In this document: positions 45,594 through 54,422 of the stretch, in pieces
Numbering within the stretch: the first letter of the stretch is position 1
Layout: the number at the start of each line of letters is the position of its first letter
Position numbers and translations under genes: made by a program
Notes under the pieces: generated by a model
Databases searched by the model: none
What the model saw: the letters and a program-made list of their open reading frames with translations, nothing else
What the model was told of the DNA's origin: nothing
Assembly (NCBI RefSeq): GCF_018334155.1
Contig: NZ_JAGXTP010000003.1
Coordinates: forward strand, 372,001 to 436,000
From: Devosia litorisediminis
GTDB taxonomy: Bacteria > Pseudomonadota > Alphaproteobacteria > Rhizobiales > Devosiaceae
Direction: 5' to 3'
DNA: 64,000 nt

Positions 45594-46304
45594 TCAGGAC
45601 CGATCGGGTCCGAGATGGTGAAATTCTTTGGGCCAACTGTCGCGCCATTCGCGCTCCAGCACTGCCCGGCGCTTGCCATAACGCTGCTCTGTCACCGTTA
45701 GCGTCACGATGCGGTCAGTGCGAAAATTACGGAATGCATTGCGCAGGCAGCACCAGGCGGCAATGGTTTGCTTGCCCTCATAATAGGCCAGCTGCACCGG
45801 CCAGATGGTGCGCTCGGATGGATTGCCAGCCTCATCGGAATAGGCAATGCGCAGCGCCCTTTCGGTCCGCATCGCCTGCCGCACCTGCCCCAATATCGGC
45901 ATCGGTTTTTTGGTGCTCCACACCGCCACGGGCCACAGCCCGGTATCATTGATCCGGTCGCGCAGGTCTTCGGGCGAGGCAGTGGCAATCTTGGCCAAAG
46001 CATTGTGGGCGGCGGCCCCCAACCCATCATCGGGTTGTGCCCCGACCCAGCGCGCGCCCAGCACCAGCGCTTCGAGTTCTTCGGGGGTAAACATCAGGGG
46101 CGGCAGGAAAAAACCGGGTTTCAGCATATAGCCAACCCCCGCTTCGCCATCGATCGGGGCACCCAGCCCGATAAGAGTCTGGACGTCGCGATAGAGCGTG
46201 CGCACCGAAACGTTCTGCTCCTCGGCCAGCGCGGCGGCGGTGACCGGGCGTCGGTGGCGGCGCAGGGCATCCATAATGGCGAACAGCCGCTCGGTCTTGT
46301 CCAT
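45594..46304 (-). CDS. YafY-type HTH/WYL-domain regulator
   Basis: A 236-residue regulator. The N-terminal HTH (RRPVTAAALAEEQNVSVRTLYRDVQTL, residues 17-45) is followed by a WYL ligand domain, seen in the ALRIAYSDEAGNPSERTIWPVQLAYYEGKQTIAAWCCLRNAFRNFR region. The protein is of the size common for this family. It is convergent with the acyl regulator. The targets are unknown; a palindrome 105-125 bases upstream (46409-46428) could be its operator. Confidence 0.88.
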   Translation of the reverse strand: MDKTERLFAIMDALRRHRRPVTAAALAEEQNVSVRTLYRDVQTLIGLGAPIDGEAGVGYMLKPGFFLPPLMFTPEELEALVLGARWVGAQPDDGLGAAAHNALAKIATASPEDLRDRINDTGLWPVAVWSTKKPMPILGQVRQAMRTERALRIAYSDEAGNPSERTIWPVQLAYYEGKQTIAAWCCLRNAFRNFRTDRIVTLTVTEQRYGKRRAVLEREWRDSWPKEFHHLGPDRS

Positions 46305-46408
46305 GACCAGATCTCCTCAGCCGCTCCGGCACCCCAGATCGCTGGAACGGCGCCGCGCGCTGCACCAGCCAGAGCCGTCCGGACACGCTTGGTTCGTGCC
46401 ATTCTCGC

Positions 46409-46428
46409 CTCCTGCACTATTGCAGGAG
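46409..46428. repeat. Perfect palindrome CTCCTGCA-CTAT-TGCAGGAG
   Basis: Two eight-base arms are complementary around a four-base centre, upstream of the WYL regulator gene. A regulatory operator is possible. Confidence 0.5.
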
Positions 46429-46438
46429 CATCATCTCA

Positions 46439-46471
46439 CCACGCTGCTGACGGGCGGTGGCAGCAGCGTGG
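46439..46471 (-). terminator. Hairpin downstream of the galM-like gene
   Basis: CCACGCTGCTG and CAGCAGCGTGG form a perfect 11-base stem around an 11-base loop, 14 bases beyond the epimerase stop. No U tract follows. Confidence 0.45.
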
Positions 46472-46484
46472 CGCAGGTCAGGTC

Positions 46485-47495
46485 TTAGCCGATCTCGATT
46501 TCGCACCAATGGCTATAGGGCCGCTCTGGCGAATAGATCACATTGGGGAAGTGCGGATTATGCACGGCGTCAGCAAAGGCCTGATCTTCAAGGCAAAAGC
46601 CCGAATGCTTGCCATAATGCTTGCCATTCAGGCCCGGCACGGGAACATCGGTCCATACCCCGTTATAGACCTGTACGCCCGGCCGGTCGCTCCACAGCTT
46701 GAGCGTCAGCGACTCATCCGGCGCAACGACCGTGGCGATCGGGTCGGCATGCTTGCGGCCGGTATCGAGCACCATGCCCACATCATAAGCCACGGGATGT
46801 CCATCCGCGTCACGCATGGTGCGTGGGGTGCGCAAATCAAACTTGGTGCCGCGTGATGGCAGGATGGCCCCCGTTGGTGCCAGATCGTCGCCCAGCTCGG
46901 TAATGGCGCTCGAATTGACCTGAATGGCGTGGTCCAGCACGTCATCGGTCGTGCCCAGATTGAAATACTGGTGCTGTACCAGACTGATCGGGGTCGCCGT
47001 ATCGGTGGTGGCGGCGAGCTCGAGGCGCAGCGCATTGCCCTTGAGCGAATAGGTCGCCGAGAAATTGACATTGCCCGGATAGCCCATGGCGCCATCCGGG
47101 CTGAAATGGGTGAAACGCACCGCGTTATTGGCCTCATCGACCTGCCCCTGCCAGACTTGGCGTCCCAGACCTTCCTCGCCGCCATGCAATTGCAGCGAAC
47201 CGGCATTGGGCGGCAACTGGTAGGTCTTGCCGTTCAGCTCAAACGATGCGTTTTTGATTCGATTGGCTACCCGGCCGGCCAGAGCGCCGAAATGCGGGCT
47301 GTGTTCGAGATAGGCTTCAAGGCTATCAAACCCCAGCACCACGGTGCGCTCCCCATTGGCAACCGGCACCCGCCAGTCGCGGACAGCCACGCCGTAACCG
47401 ATCAGATCGACCGTTACCCCGGTGTCGCTGACCAGCCGAAACTGATCCACCCGCTTGTCGTTGAACGTGCCGAAATTCGAGACCGCGATGGCCAT
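46485..47495 (-). CDS. Aldose 1-epimerase (galactose mutarotase-like)
   Basis: A 336-residue enzyme interconverting alpha and beta anomers of aldoses. The fold is marked by AGRVANRIKNASFELNGKTYQL, LHGGEEGLGRQVW and QHQYFNLG (catalytic histidine) and by the catalytic glutamate in SGFCLEDQAFADAVHNP. GGGGGAG precedes the ATG at 47495. The divergent neighbour is the LacI-type regulator of xylA/xylB, so xylose is the likely substrate here. Confidence 0.93.
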   Translation of the reverse strand: MAIAVSNFGTFNDKRVDQFRLVSDTGVTVDLIGYGVAVRDWRVPVANGERTVVLGFDSLEAYLEHSPHFGALAGRVANRIKNASFELNGKTYQLPPNAGSLQLHGGEEGLGRQVWQGQVDEANNAVRFTHFSPDGAMGYPGNVNFSATYSLKGNALRLELAATTDTATPISLVQHQYFNLGTTDDVLDHAIQVNSSAITELGDDLAPTGAILPSRGTKFDLRTPRTMRDADGHPVAYDVGMVLDTGRKHADPIATVVAPDESLTLKLWSDRPGVQVYNGVWTDVPVPGLNGKHYGKHSGFCLEDQAFADAVHNPHFPNVIYSPERPYSHWCEIEIG

Positions 47496-47618
47496 GGTCA
47501 GCTCCCCCTTGTGAATTTGGCGCAAGGTCTATCCTGCTTTCGCCGATAGCTGCAACGTCGCACTTGACCTTTTGGTGATGACTGCCAAAGCTCCGGCCAG
47601 GCAATTCAAGGAGCATGC

Positions 47619-48662
47619 GTGAACGAGATCGGGTTGAAACGCCGCGCCACCGTCCATGACGTGGCCCGCGCTGCCGGCGTATCCCTCGCCACCGTGGATC
47701 GGGTTCTCAATGGCCGACCCGGCGTCCGCGCCGTCACGGCTGAAAAGGTCGAGGCTGCCATCGCCGAAATCGGCTTTCAGCGTGATCTGTCGGCCTCGCT
47801 GCTGGCACGAGCGCGCGATCTGCGCCTGAGCTTCTTCATTCCCGATGGCTCCAATGAATTCATGACCAGCCTCGCCGAGGCCGTGACCCGCCGCGCCGGA
47901 CCCGCCCTGGCCGAGCGCATGCATATCCGCACCCGCCGCATCAAGGCACTCGATGGCGACGCGCTGGCCCAGGCCCTGGACGCGCTTGAACCCCCTGATT
48001 GCGATTGCGCCATCATTGTTGCCAGCCAGGAGCCATCGGTGGTCACCGCTGTCGATGATGCTACGCGGCGCGGCATAGCCGTCATGACTCTGGTGTCCGA
48101 CCTGCCCGGCACACAGCGCCGCCATTTCATCGGTATCGACAATGTCGCGGCGGGTCGCACGGCAGCCTCGCTGATGGGGCGCTTCCTGCCCCAGGGCGGT
48201 AAGGTTGCCGTCATCGCCGGTTCGCTGCATCTGCGCGATCATATTGATCGGCTTGGTGGTTTTCAGTCTGCTCTGGCCGCCGAATTTGGTGCCGTTGAAC
48301 TGCTTGGGCCCATTGAGGGGCACGACGAGCGTCGGGAAACCCAGGCCATTGTCGGCGATTTGCTGGCACGCCACCCCGATCTGGCGGGGATCTACAATCT
48401 GGGTGCCGGTAATGCCGGTCTTGTAGCGGCGCTTGAGGAATCGGCGCGTTCAGGCGCCATTCGCGTCATTGCCCATGAACTGACCGAACCCACCCGACGG
48501 GGCCTGCAATCGGGCGCCATCGACGTTGTTCTGGACCAGAATCCGGACGGCGAAATTCGTGAGGCGCTGACCGCTGCACGGACCCTGGCTTTGGGTGGTA
48601 ATACCATCGGCGCGGCCGACCCCATTGAAATCGGTATTTTCCTGCGCGACAATCTGCGCTAA
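47619..48662 (+). CDS. LacI-family regulator of the xylose locus
   Basis: A 347-residue regulator with N-terminal LacI HTH (ATVHDVARAAGVSLATVDRVLNGRPGV, residues 10-36) and a periplasmic-binding-like sugar domain. AAGGAG lies six bases before the GTG. It lies directly upstream of xylB, is divergent from the galM-like gene, and is the obvious candidate controller of both. Similar LacI proteins next to xylA/xylB are xylose-responsive in other alphaproteobacteria; here that is inferred from position. The divergent gap has the inverted pair TTTGG and CCAAA at 47571-47589. Confidence 0.9.
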   Translation: MNEIGLKRRATVHDVARAAGVSLATVDRVLNGRPGVRAVTAEKVEAAIAEIGFQRDLSASLLARARDLRLSFFIPDGSNEFMTSLAEAVTRRAGPALAERMHIRTRRIKALDGDALAQALDALEPPDCDCAIIVASQEPSVVTAVDDATRRGIAVMTLVSDLPGTQRRHFIGIDNVAAGRTAASLMGRFLPQGGKVAVIAGSLHLRDHIDRLGGFQSALAAEFGAVELLGPIEGHDERRETQAIVGDLLARHPDLAGIYNLGAGNAGLVAALEESARSGAIRVIAHELTEPTRRGLQSGAIDVVLDQNPDGEIREALTAARTLALGGNTIGAADPIEIGIFLRDNLR

Positions 48663-48718
48663 TAACAGCGCCATTCATCAAACCGGCGTGGCCCGAAACG
48701 GGCTGGGAGGACGTTCAG

Positions 48719-48757
48719 ATGTTTCACATGACCAGACTTGAGGTACGTGCCTCATGA
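48719..48757 (+). other. 12-codon leader ORF overlapping the xylB start
   Basis: [12 protein letters not shown] is encoded by 48719-48757 with GGGAGGA seven bases before its ATG. Its TGA overlaps the xylB ATG (ATGA). The only other purine-rich stretch near xylB, TGAGG at 48739-48743, pairs with CCTCA just before the ATG in the near palindrome TGAGGTACGTGCCTCA. xylB translation may therefore depend on the leader. Confidence 0.5.
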
Positions 48758-50217
48758 CCTATCTCGGCATTGATATCGGCACTTCGGGCGTCAAGGTCCT
48801 GCTGATCGACGAGCATGGCCGCGCGCTCGGCGAAGCCTCCGCTGCCGCTGTCGAGCCCGTGCGTCCCCATCCCGGATGGTCCGAACAGAACCCGACCGAC
48901 TGGTGGACAGCGACATTGGCTGCTGTGGACGCGCTGTCCAAATCGCACCCCAGTGAACTCGCCGCGGTGCGCGGCATTGGCCTGTCCGGCCACATGCATG
49001 GCGCCACCCTGCTCGACAAGAATGACGACGTTCTGCGCCCCTGCATCCTGTGGAATGACGGTCGCTCGGCAGCTGAATGCGTCGAAATGGAAGCGGCGCT
49101 GCCAGGTTTGCGCGCCATTGCCGGCAATATCGCCATGCCCGGCTTTACCGCCCCCAAGATTGTCTGGGTGCGCAAGCACGAACCCGAAATCTTCGCCAGA
49201 ATTGCCAAGGTTCTGCTGCCCAAGGCCTATATCCGCCTTCTGCTGACCGGCGAGCATGTCGAGGACATGTCCGATGCCGCCGGCACGCTCTGGCTCGATG
49301 TCGGCAAGCGCGACTGGTCCGATGAACTCCTGGCGGTGACCGGCCTCAATCGCGGCCACATGCCGACGCTGGTCGAAGGTTCGGCCCCCTCGGGCGCGCT
49401 GAAACGCGAATTTGCCCAGCGCTGGGGCATGGATGCCAATGTCGTGGTCGCCGGCGGTGCCGGTGACAATGCCGCCTCGGCCTGCGGGATTGGTGCCATT
49501 CGGCCCGGCGAAGGCTTCGTTTCGCTGGGCACCTCGGGCGTGCTGTTCGTCTGCAACGACAAGTTCCGCCCCAATACCGAAGGTGCCGTGCATGCCTTTT
49601 GCCATGCCGTGCCCGATACTTGGCACCAGATGGGCGTGATCCTCTCGGCCACCGATTCGCTGAACTGGCTGAGCAAAATTACTGGCCAGAATCAGGCCGC
49701 CTTGTCTGGCGCCGCCGAAGCCCAGTTCACCGGACCGGGCGAGGAAATCTTCCTGCCCTATCTCTCGGGTGAACGCACCCCGCACAACAATTCGGGCGCG
49801 CGCGGAAGCTTTGTCGGCCTCAGCCATCTCTCCGACCCGGCCAGGCTCGCCCAGGCTGTCATGGAGGGCGTGACCTTTGCCTTCCGCGACAGCCAGCGCG
49901 TGCTGGCTGACGCCGGCACCAGGATCGATCGCCTGCTGGCAGTGGGTGGTGGCTCCAGAAGCGCATTGTGGCTCAAGATGATCGCCACCAATCTCGACAT
50001 GGAAATCGCCCTGCCCGAAGACGGCGACTTTGGCGGCGCTCTGGGGGCTGCCCGCCTTGGGCTGTGCGCTGCCGAGGGCGCCAGCCCGGCCACGGTGATG
50101 ACCATGCCGCCAATCAAGACTGTCATTGCGCCCGACAAGACCCTGTCGGCCGCCTATTCCGATCAATATGCGCGCTTTTCTGCGCTCTACCCCGCCATCG
50201 AGGAGGCAATTTCGTGA
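48754..50217 (+). CDS. xylB: Xylulokinase
   Basis: A 487-residue FGGY-family kinase that phosphorylates D-xylulose. The N-terminal ATP site [16 protein letters not shown], the substrate motif [22 protein letters not shown] and the C-terminal [15 protein letters not shown] are all typical. The GTG of xylA overlaps its stop, so xylA and xylB are cotranslated. A short leader frame overlaps the start. With xylA it takes xylose into the pentose phosphate pathway. Confidence 0.97.
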   Translation: MTYLGIDIGTSGVKVLLIDEHGRALGEASAAAVEPVRPHPGWSEQNPTDWWTATLAAVDALSKSHPSELAAVRGIGLSGHMHGATLLDKNDDVLRPCILWNDGRSAAECVEMEAALPGLRAIAGNIAMPGFTAPKIVWVRKHEPEIFARIAKVLLPKAYIRLLLTGEHVEDMSDAAGTLWLDVGKRDWSDELLAVTGLNRGHMPTLVEGSAPSGALKREFAQRWGMDANVVVAGGAGDNAASACGIGAIRPGEGFVSLGTSGVLFVCNDKFRPNTEGAVHAFCHAVPDTWHQMGVILSATDSLNWLSKITGQNQAALSGAAEAQFTGPGEEIFLPYLSGERTPHNNSGARGSFVGLSHLSDPARLAQAVMEGVTFAFRDSQRVLADAGTRIDRLLAVGGGSRSALWLKMIATNLDMEIALPEDGDFGGALGAARLGLCAAEGASPATVMTMPPIKTVIAPDKTLSAAYSDQYARFSALYPAIEEAIS

Positions 50218-51521
50218 CTGATTTTTTCAAGGGCATTGCGCCGGTAAAGTTTGAAGGCCCCGACAGCACCAATCCGCTGGCCTATCGCCACTACAACAAG
50301 GACGAGATCGTCGCTGGCAAGCGCATGGAGGATCATATCCGCCCCGGCGTCGCCTACTGGCACACCTTTGCCTATGAGGGCGGCGACCCGTTTGGCGGTC
50401 GCACCTATGATCGTCCCTGGTTCGACAATGGTATGGATGGCGCGCGCATGAAGGCCGATGTGGCCTTCGAACTGTTCGATCTGCTTGATGTGCCCTTCTT
50501 CTGCTTCCACGACGCCGATATTGCACCCGAAGGCGCCACGCTCGCCGAATCCAACCGCAATGTGCGCGCCATTGGCGAGATCTTCGCCCGCAAGATGGAA
50601 ACCAGCCGCACCCGGCTGCTCTGGGGCACCGCGAACCTGTTCTCCAACCGTCGCTACATGTCGGGCGCCGCGACCAATCCTGATCCGGAGGTCTTTGCCT
50701 ATGCCGCTGGCCAGGTGAAGAACGTGCTGGAGCTGACCCACGAACTGGGTGGCGCCAACTATGTGCTGTGGGGTGGTCGTGAGGGCTATGAGACCCTGCT
50801 CAATACCAAGATCGGTCAGGAACAGGACCAGATGGGCCGCTTCCTGCACATGGTCATCGAGCATGCCCACAAGATCGGCTTCAAGGGCCAGATCCTGATC
50901 GAACCCAAGCCGCAGGAACCCTCCAAGCACCAGTATGATTTTGACGTCGCCACCGTCTATGGCTTCCTCAAGAAGTACGGTCTGGAAAAGGATGTGAAGT
51001 GCAATATCGAGGTCGGCCACGCCTTCCTCGCCAACCACACTTTTGAGCACGAACTGGCGCTGGCTGCCTCGCTGGGCATTCTCGGTTCGGTCGACGCCAA
51101 CCGCAATGACATCCAGTCCGGCTGGGACACCGACCAGTTCCCCAACAATGTTCCCGAAACCACGCTGGCTTTCTACCAGATCCTCAAGGCCGGTGGGCTG
51201 AACTCGGGTGGCTGGAACTTCGACGCCAAGCTGCGCCGCCAGTCGATCGACCCGGCTGACCTGCTGCATGGCCACATTGGCGGTCTCGATGTGCTCGCCC
51301 GCTCGCTCAAGGCCGCTGCGGCCCTGATCGAAGACGGCACCTATGACAAGACGGTCGACGAGCGCTATGCCGGCTGGAATTCGCCCGATGGCAAGGCGAT
51401 CCTTGATGGCAAGGTGTCACTGGCCGATCTGGCTGCCAAGGTCGAGGCGGAAAACATCAACCCGCAGCCACGCTCGGGTCAGCAGGAATATCTCGAAAAC
51501 CTGATCAACCGTTTCGTCTGA
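50214..51521 (+). CDS. xylA: Xylose isomerase
   Basis: A 435-residue class II xylose isomerase converting D-xylose to D-xylulose. The opening [24 protein letters not shown] is standard. The catalytic [13 protein letters not shown] contains the histidine; metal ligands lie in [26 protein letters not shown]-like ([11 protein letters not shown]) and [18 protein letters not shown]. The GTG at 50214 overlaps the xylB TGA. The order xylB-xylA is the reverse of enterobacteria but usual here. Confidence 0.98.
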   Translation: MTDFFKGIAPVKFEGPDSTNPLAYRHYNKDEIVAGKRMEDHIRPGVAYWHTFAYEGGDPFGGRTYDRPWFDNGMDGARMKADVAFELFDLLDVPFFCFHDADIAPEGATLAESNRNVRAIGEIFARKMETSRTRLLWGTANLFSNRRYMSGAATNPDPEVFAYAAGQVKNVLELTHELGGANYVLWGGREGYETLLNTKIGQEQDQMGRFLHMVIEHAHKIGFKGQILIEPKPQEPSKHQYDFDVATVYGFLKKYGLEKDVKCNIEVGHAFLANHTFEHELALAASLGILGSVDANRNDIQSGWDTDQFPNNVPETTLAFYQILKAGGLNSGGWNFDAKLRRQSIDPADLLHGHIGGLDVLARSLKAAAALIEDGTYDKTVDERYAGWNSPDGKAILDGKVSLADLAAKVEAENINPQPRSGQQEYLENLINRFV

Positions 51522-51537
51522 TTCGCAGGGACGGGTC

Positions 51538-51620
51538 GTCACCCTCGGGCTTGACCCGAGGGCCCTTCATTTACCAGCGCACCGCAAGTGCAAAGCCCTC
51601 GGGACAAGCCCGAGGGTGAC
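51538..51620. repeat. Long REP/BIME-type inverted repeat element
   Basis: GTCACCCTCGGGC begins a palindrome at 51538-51563 and its mirror, ending GCCCGAGGGTGAC, closes at 51596-51620; each half is itself a hairpin. It is a different family from the copies at 1501, 5072 and 8032. It lies between xylA and the GH43 gene. Confidence 0.7.
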
Positions 51621-51664
51621 GCGTGGTTGTGGTGTTGGCATTTCGCTTCGCAAAGGCCCCCATC

Positions 51665-53290
51665 ATGCCGCAAATTACCAATCCCATTCTGCCCGGCTTT
51701 AATCCGGACCCGTCCATTCTGCGCGTCGGCGATGATTATTATATCGCCACCTCGACCTTTGAATGGTTTCCAGGCGTACAGATCCACCACTCCAAGGACC
51801 TCGCCAACTGGACGCTTGTGACGCGTCCGCTCAACCGCAAGACCCAGCTCGACATGCGCGGCGACCCCGATAGCTGTGGCGTCTGGGCCCCCTGCCTCAC
51901 CCATGACGGCAAAAAATTCTGGCTGGTCTATACCGACGTCAAGCGCAAGGACGGCTCGTTCAAGGACGCGCACAATTACATCGTCTGGGCCGATAAGATC
52001 GAGGGCCCCTGGTCCGACCCGATCTATACCAATTCCTCGGGTTTCGACCCCAGCCTGTTCCACGATGATGATGGCCGCAAATGGTTCGTCAACATGACCT
52101 GGGACCACCGCCGCCGGCCATTGCTGTTCGCCGGTATTGCGCTGCAGGAGTTTGATCCGATCGCCGAAAAGCTCGTCGGGCCGGTCAAGAATATCTATCA
52201 GGGCACCGACCTTAAGCTGGTCGAAGGTCCGCACCTCTACAAGCGCAACGGCAAGGACGGCAAACCCTGGTATTATCTGCTCACCGCGGAGGGCGGCACA
52301 GCCTATGATCATGCGGTGACCTTTGCCCGTTCGCGCAATATCGACGGTCCCTACGAAACCCATCCCGACAAACACATCCTGACCTCAAAGGACGCGCCTT
52401 TTGCGGCCCTGCAGCGGGCCGGCCACGGCGATCTGGTCGAGACCCCCGAGGGCAAGACCTTCCTTGTGCATCTGACCGGTCGCCCCACCACGCAGGATCG
52501 TCGCTGTGTTCTGGGCCGCGAAACCGCGATCCAGGAGGCCTATTGGGGTGATGACGACTGGATTCACGTGAAACAGGGTCCCGTGCCATCGCTGCATGTC
52601 GAGGTGCCCGGCACCCGTGACGAGACATCCTACTGGGCAGAGCAGCGCTACAGCTTCGACAAGGGCTTGCCCGTTGACTTCCAGTGGCTGCGCACGCCCG
52701 AGCCAGAACGCATCTTCAATACCGATAGTGGCAAGCTGCGCCTGATCGGCCGGGAGTCGATTGGCTCGTGGTTCGAGCAGTCCCTGGTGGCCCGCCGCCA
52801 GACCCATTTCAGCTATGATGCCGAAACCACCGTCGATTTTACGCCTGCCGATGAGCGGACCATGGCGGGTCTGACCGCCTATTACAGCCGCTACAATTTC
52901 TTCTATCTGGCTGTGACAGCCCATTCTGACGGCAAACGCGAATTGCTGATCATGAGCTCGGAGATGAGCTGGCCCGACGGCAATCTGGAATTCCCGGCCG
53001 ATCCTGTATCGATCCCCGATACCGGCAAGATCCGGCTGGCGCTCACCATCCGTGGCCGCGCCCTGCAGTTCTTCTATGCCCTTGAAGGTCAGGAATTGCA
53101 GCCGATCGGCCCGGTGCTCGATGCCTCGCTGCTCTCGGACGAGTGTGGTGGGCACCAGGCCCATGGCAGCTTCACCGGTGCCTTTGTTGGCGTGGCGGCA
53201 CAGGATCTGAACGGCACGGCCAAGACGGCCGATTTCGACTACTTCACCTATCGCCCCGTCCAGCATCATTCCGATCGCTACGAAATCTGA
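51665..53290 (+). CDS. GH43-family beta-xylosidase
   Basis: A 541-residue glycoside hydrolase of the GH43 type (the GH43_11-like group). The five-blade propeller starts PILPGFNPDPSILRVGDDYYIATSTFEWFPGVQIHHSKD; the first catalytic aspartate is in NPDPS, the second in SSGFDPSLFHDDDG, and the glutamate in VEGPHLYKRNG. The C-terminal 200 residues are a jelly-roll domain (SWFEQSLVARRQTHFSY onward). No signal peptide is seen, so it acts in the cytoplasm on imported xylo-oligosaccharides. It closes the xylose locus. Confidence 0.95.
   Translation: MPQITNPILPGFNPDPSILRVGDDYYIATSTFEWFPGVQIHHSKDLANWTLVTRPLNRKTQLDMRGDPDSCGVWAPCLTHDGKKFWLVYTDVKRKDGSFKDAHNYIVWADKIEGPWSDPIYTNSSGFDPSLFHDDDGRKWFVNMTWDHRRRPLLFAGIALQEFDPIAEKLVGPVKNIYQGTDLKLVEGPHLYKRNGKDGKPWYYLLTAEGGTAYDHAVTFARSRNIDGPYETHPDKHILTSKDAPFAALQRAGHGDLVETPEGKTFLVHLTGRPTTQDRRCVLGRETAIQEAYWGDDDWIHVKQGPVPSLHVEVPGTRDETSYWAEQRYSFDKGLPVDFQWLRTPEPERIFNTDSGKLRLIGRESIGSWFEQSLVARRQTHFSYDAETTVDFTPADERTMAGLTAYYSRYNFFYLAVTAHSDGKRELLIMSSEMSWPDGNLEFPADPVSIPDTGKIRLALTIRGRALQFFYALEGQELQPIGPVLDASLLSDECGGHQAHGSFTGAFVGVAAQDLNGTAKTADFDYFTYRPVQHHSDRYEI
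52561..52574 (+). promoter_or_regulatory. parS-like motif GATTCACGTGAAAC (copy 8)
   Basis: An exact copy inside the GH43 gene, read as G ATT CAC GTG AAA C (WIHVKQ), a different codon frame from the rsmI and hisA copies. Confidence 0.6.
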
Positions 53291-53305
53291 TCACGATATC
53301 CCAAG

Positions 53306-53326
53306 CCGGGGCAGACAGCGCCCCGG
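53306..53326 (+). terminator. Hairpin after the GH43 gene
   Basis: CCGGGGC and GCCCCGG form a seven-base stem 15 bases beyond the GH43 stop. No U tract is visible. Confidence 0.4.
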
Positions 53327-53430
53327 TTCGGGTCTAACCTCCCCCCTCTCAGACCGCGTTCGCTTCGACCGCCCCGTATCTGACTGGCCGTCCTGGCGCA
53401 CGCTCTCTGCAACAGGGGAGGAGGACGGAC

Positions 53431-54243
53431 ATGGCCCATTTCCATGTGATTTCCGGTGCCGGCGACAAGCTCGACCTGCCAGTCATTTGCCGCATTTCGA
53501 TCGCAGACTTGGGAGATGTCCTGCGTCTGGGGTTCGCCGATTTCTGGGAGAAGCCCAGCCACTACGCCATGCTGGCCATCATCTATCCCATTGTCGGCAT
53601 CGTGCTGACCGTGTGGATGAACGGCTACCACACCTGGCCCCTGCTCTATCCGCTGATCGGTGGCTTTGCCCTAATCGGACCCTTTGCCGCCCTGGGCCTA
53701 TATGAAATCTCTCGCCGCCGCGAACAGGGGCTCGAGGCCTCCTGGGGCCATGCCTTCGACGTGCTAAAATCTCCCGCCATTGGCTCGATTGCCGCTGTCG
53801 GGGTCATGCTGCTGGTGCTGTTCACGCTCTGGCTGACCACAGCGCAGGCGCTCTATGAAAGCCTGTTCGGCGCCAGCACGCCGCAGACGCTGGACGGCTT
53901 GCTCGCGCAGATCTTCACCGAACCGGGCGGCACTACCCTGCTGATCGTGGGCACCATGCTGGGCGCGCTGTTTGCGCTGGCCACGCTGTGCACCAGCGTC
54001 ATCGCCTTTCCATTGATGCTCGATCGCGATGTCGGGGCCTTTGTTGCGGTCGAGACCTCGTTCCGCGCCGTGCTGAAGAACCCCTTGCCAATGCTGGCCT
54101 GGGGCGCGCTGGTCGGGGCCGGATTGTTCATCGGTACCATCCCGCTCTTTGTCGGCCTGGCCATCATCATTCCGATCTTTGGCCATGCCACCTGGCACCT
54201 TTACCGCAAACTGATCGACAACGCATCGCTGATCCGCCAATAG
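53431..54243 (+). CDS. DUF2189 integral membrane protein
   Basis: A 270-residue protein with about six hydrophobic segments and the opening DVLRLGFADFWEKPSHYAMLAIIYPIVGIVL, which marks the DUF2189 family. The family is widespread in alphaproteobacteria and has no settled function. GAGGAGG lies seven bases before the ATG. It is followed by a 180-base gap before mutS, with an inverted repeat GAGCGG/CCGCTC at 54299-54311. Confidence 0.85.
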   Translation: MAHFHVISGAGDKLDLPVICRISIADLGDVLRLGFADFWEKPSHYAMLAIIYPIVGIVLTVWMNGYHTWPLLYPLIGGFALIGPFAALGLYEISRRREQGLEASWGHAFDVLKSPAIGSIAAVGVMLLVLFTLWLTTAQALYESLFGASTPQTLDGLLAQIFTEPGGTTLLIVGTMLGALFALATLCTSVIAFPLMLDRDVGAFVAVETSFRAVLKNPLPMLAWGALVGAGLFIGTIPLFVGLAIIIPIFGHATWHLYRKLIDNASLIRQ

Positions 54244-54422
54244 GCCGTTGCCCGCCCCCGCCGGACCGCGCCTGCGCACGCTCTGCCCCCTACAGCTGGA
54301 GCGGTCCGCTCAAACGATAAAAACCACTGGCAAACCGGGTCGCAGCAGCGCTGTGCCCGGTTGGCTTCTGGTTGCGAAGCGCCTAAGTTCTGCGCTCTTT
54401 TGATCGCGAACCGCCCGAGCTT

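Noticed and set aside
46121..46417. A 98-codon minus-strand frame overlapping the WYL regulator start
   Set aside because: The overlap is out of frame with a certain gene and the product has no coherent features.
54299..54311. GAGCGG-T-CCGCTC inverted repeat before mutS
   Set aside because: It is short with no loop and no supporting context for a terminator or operator.
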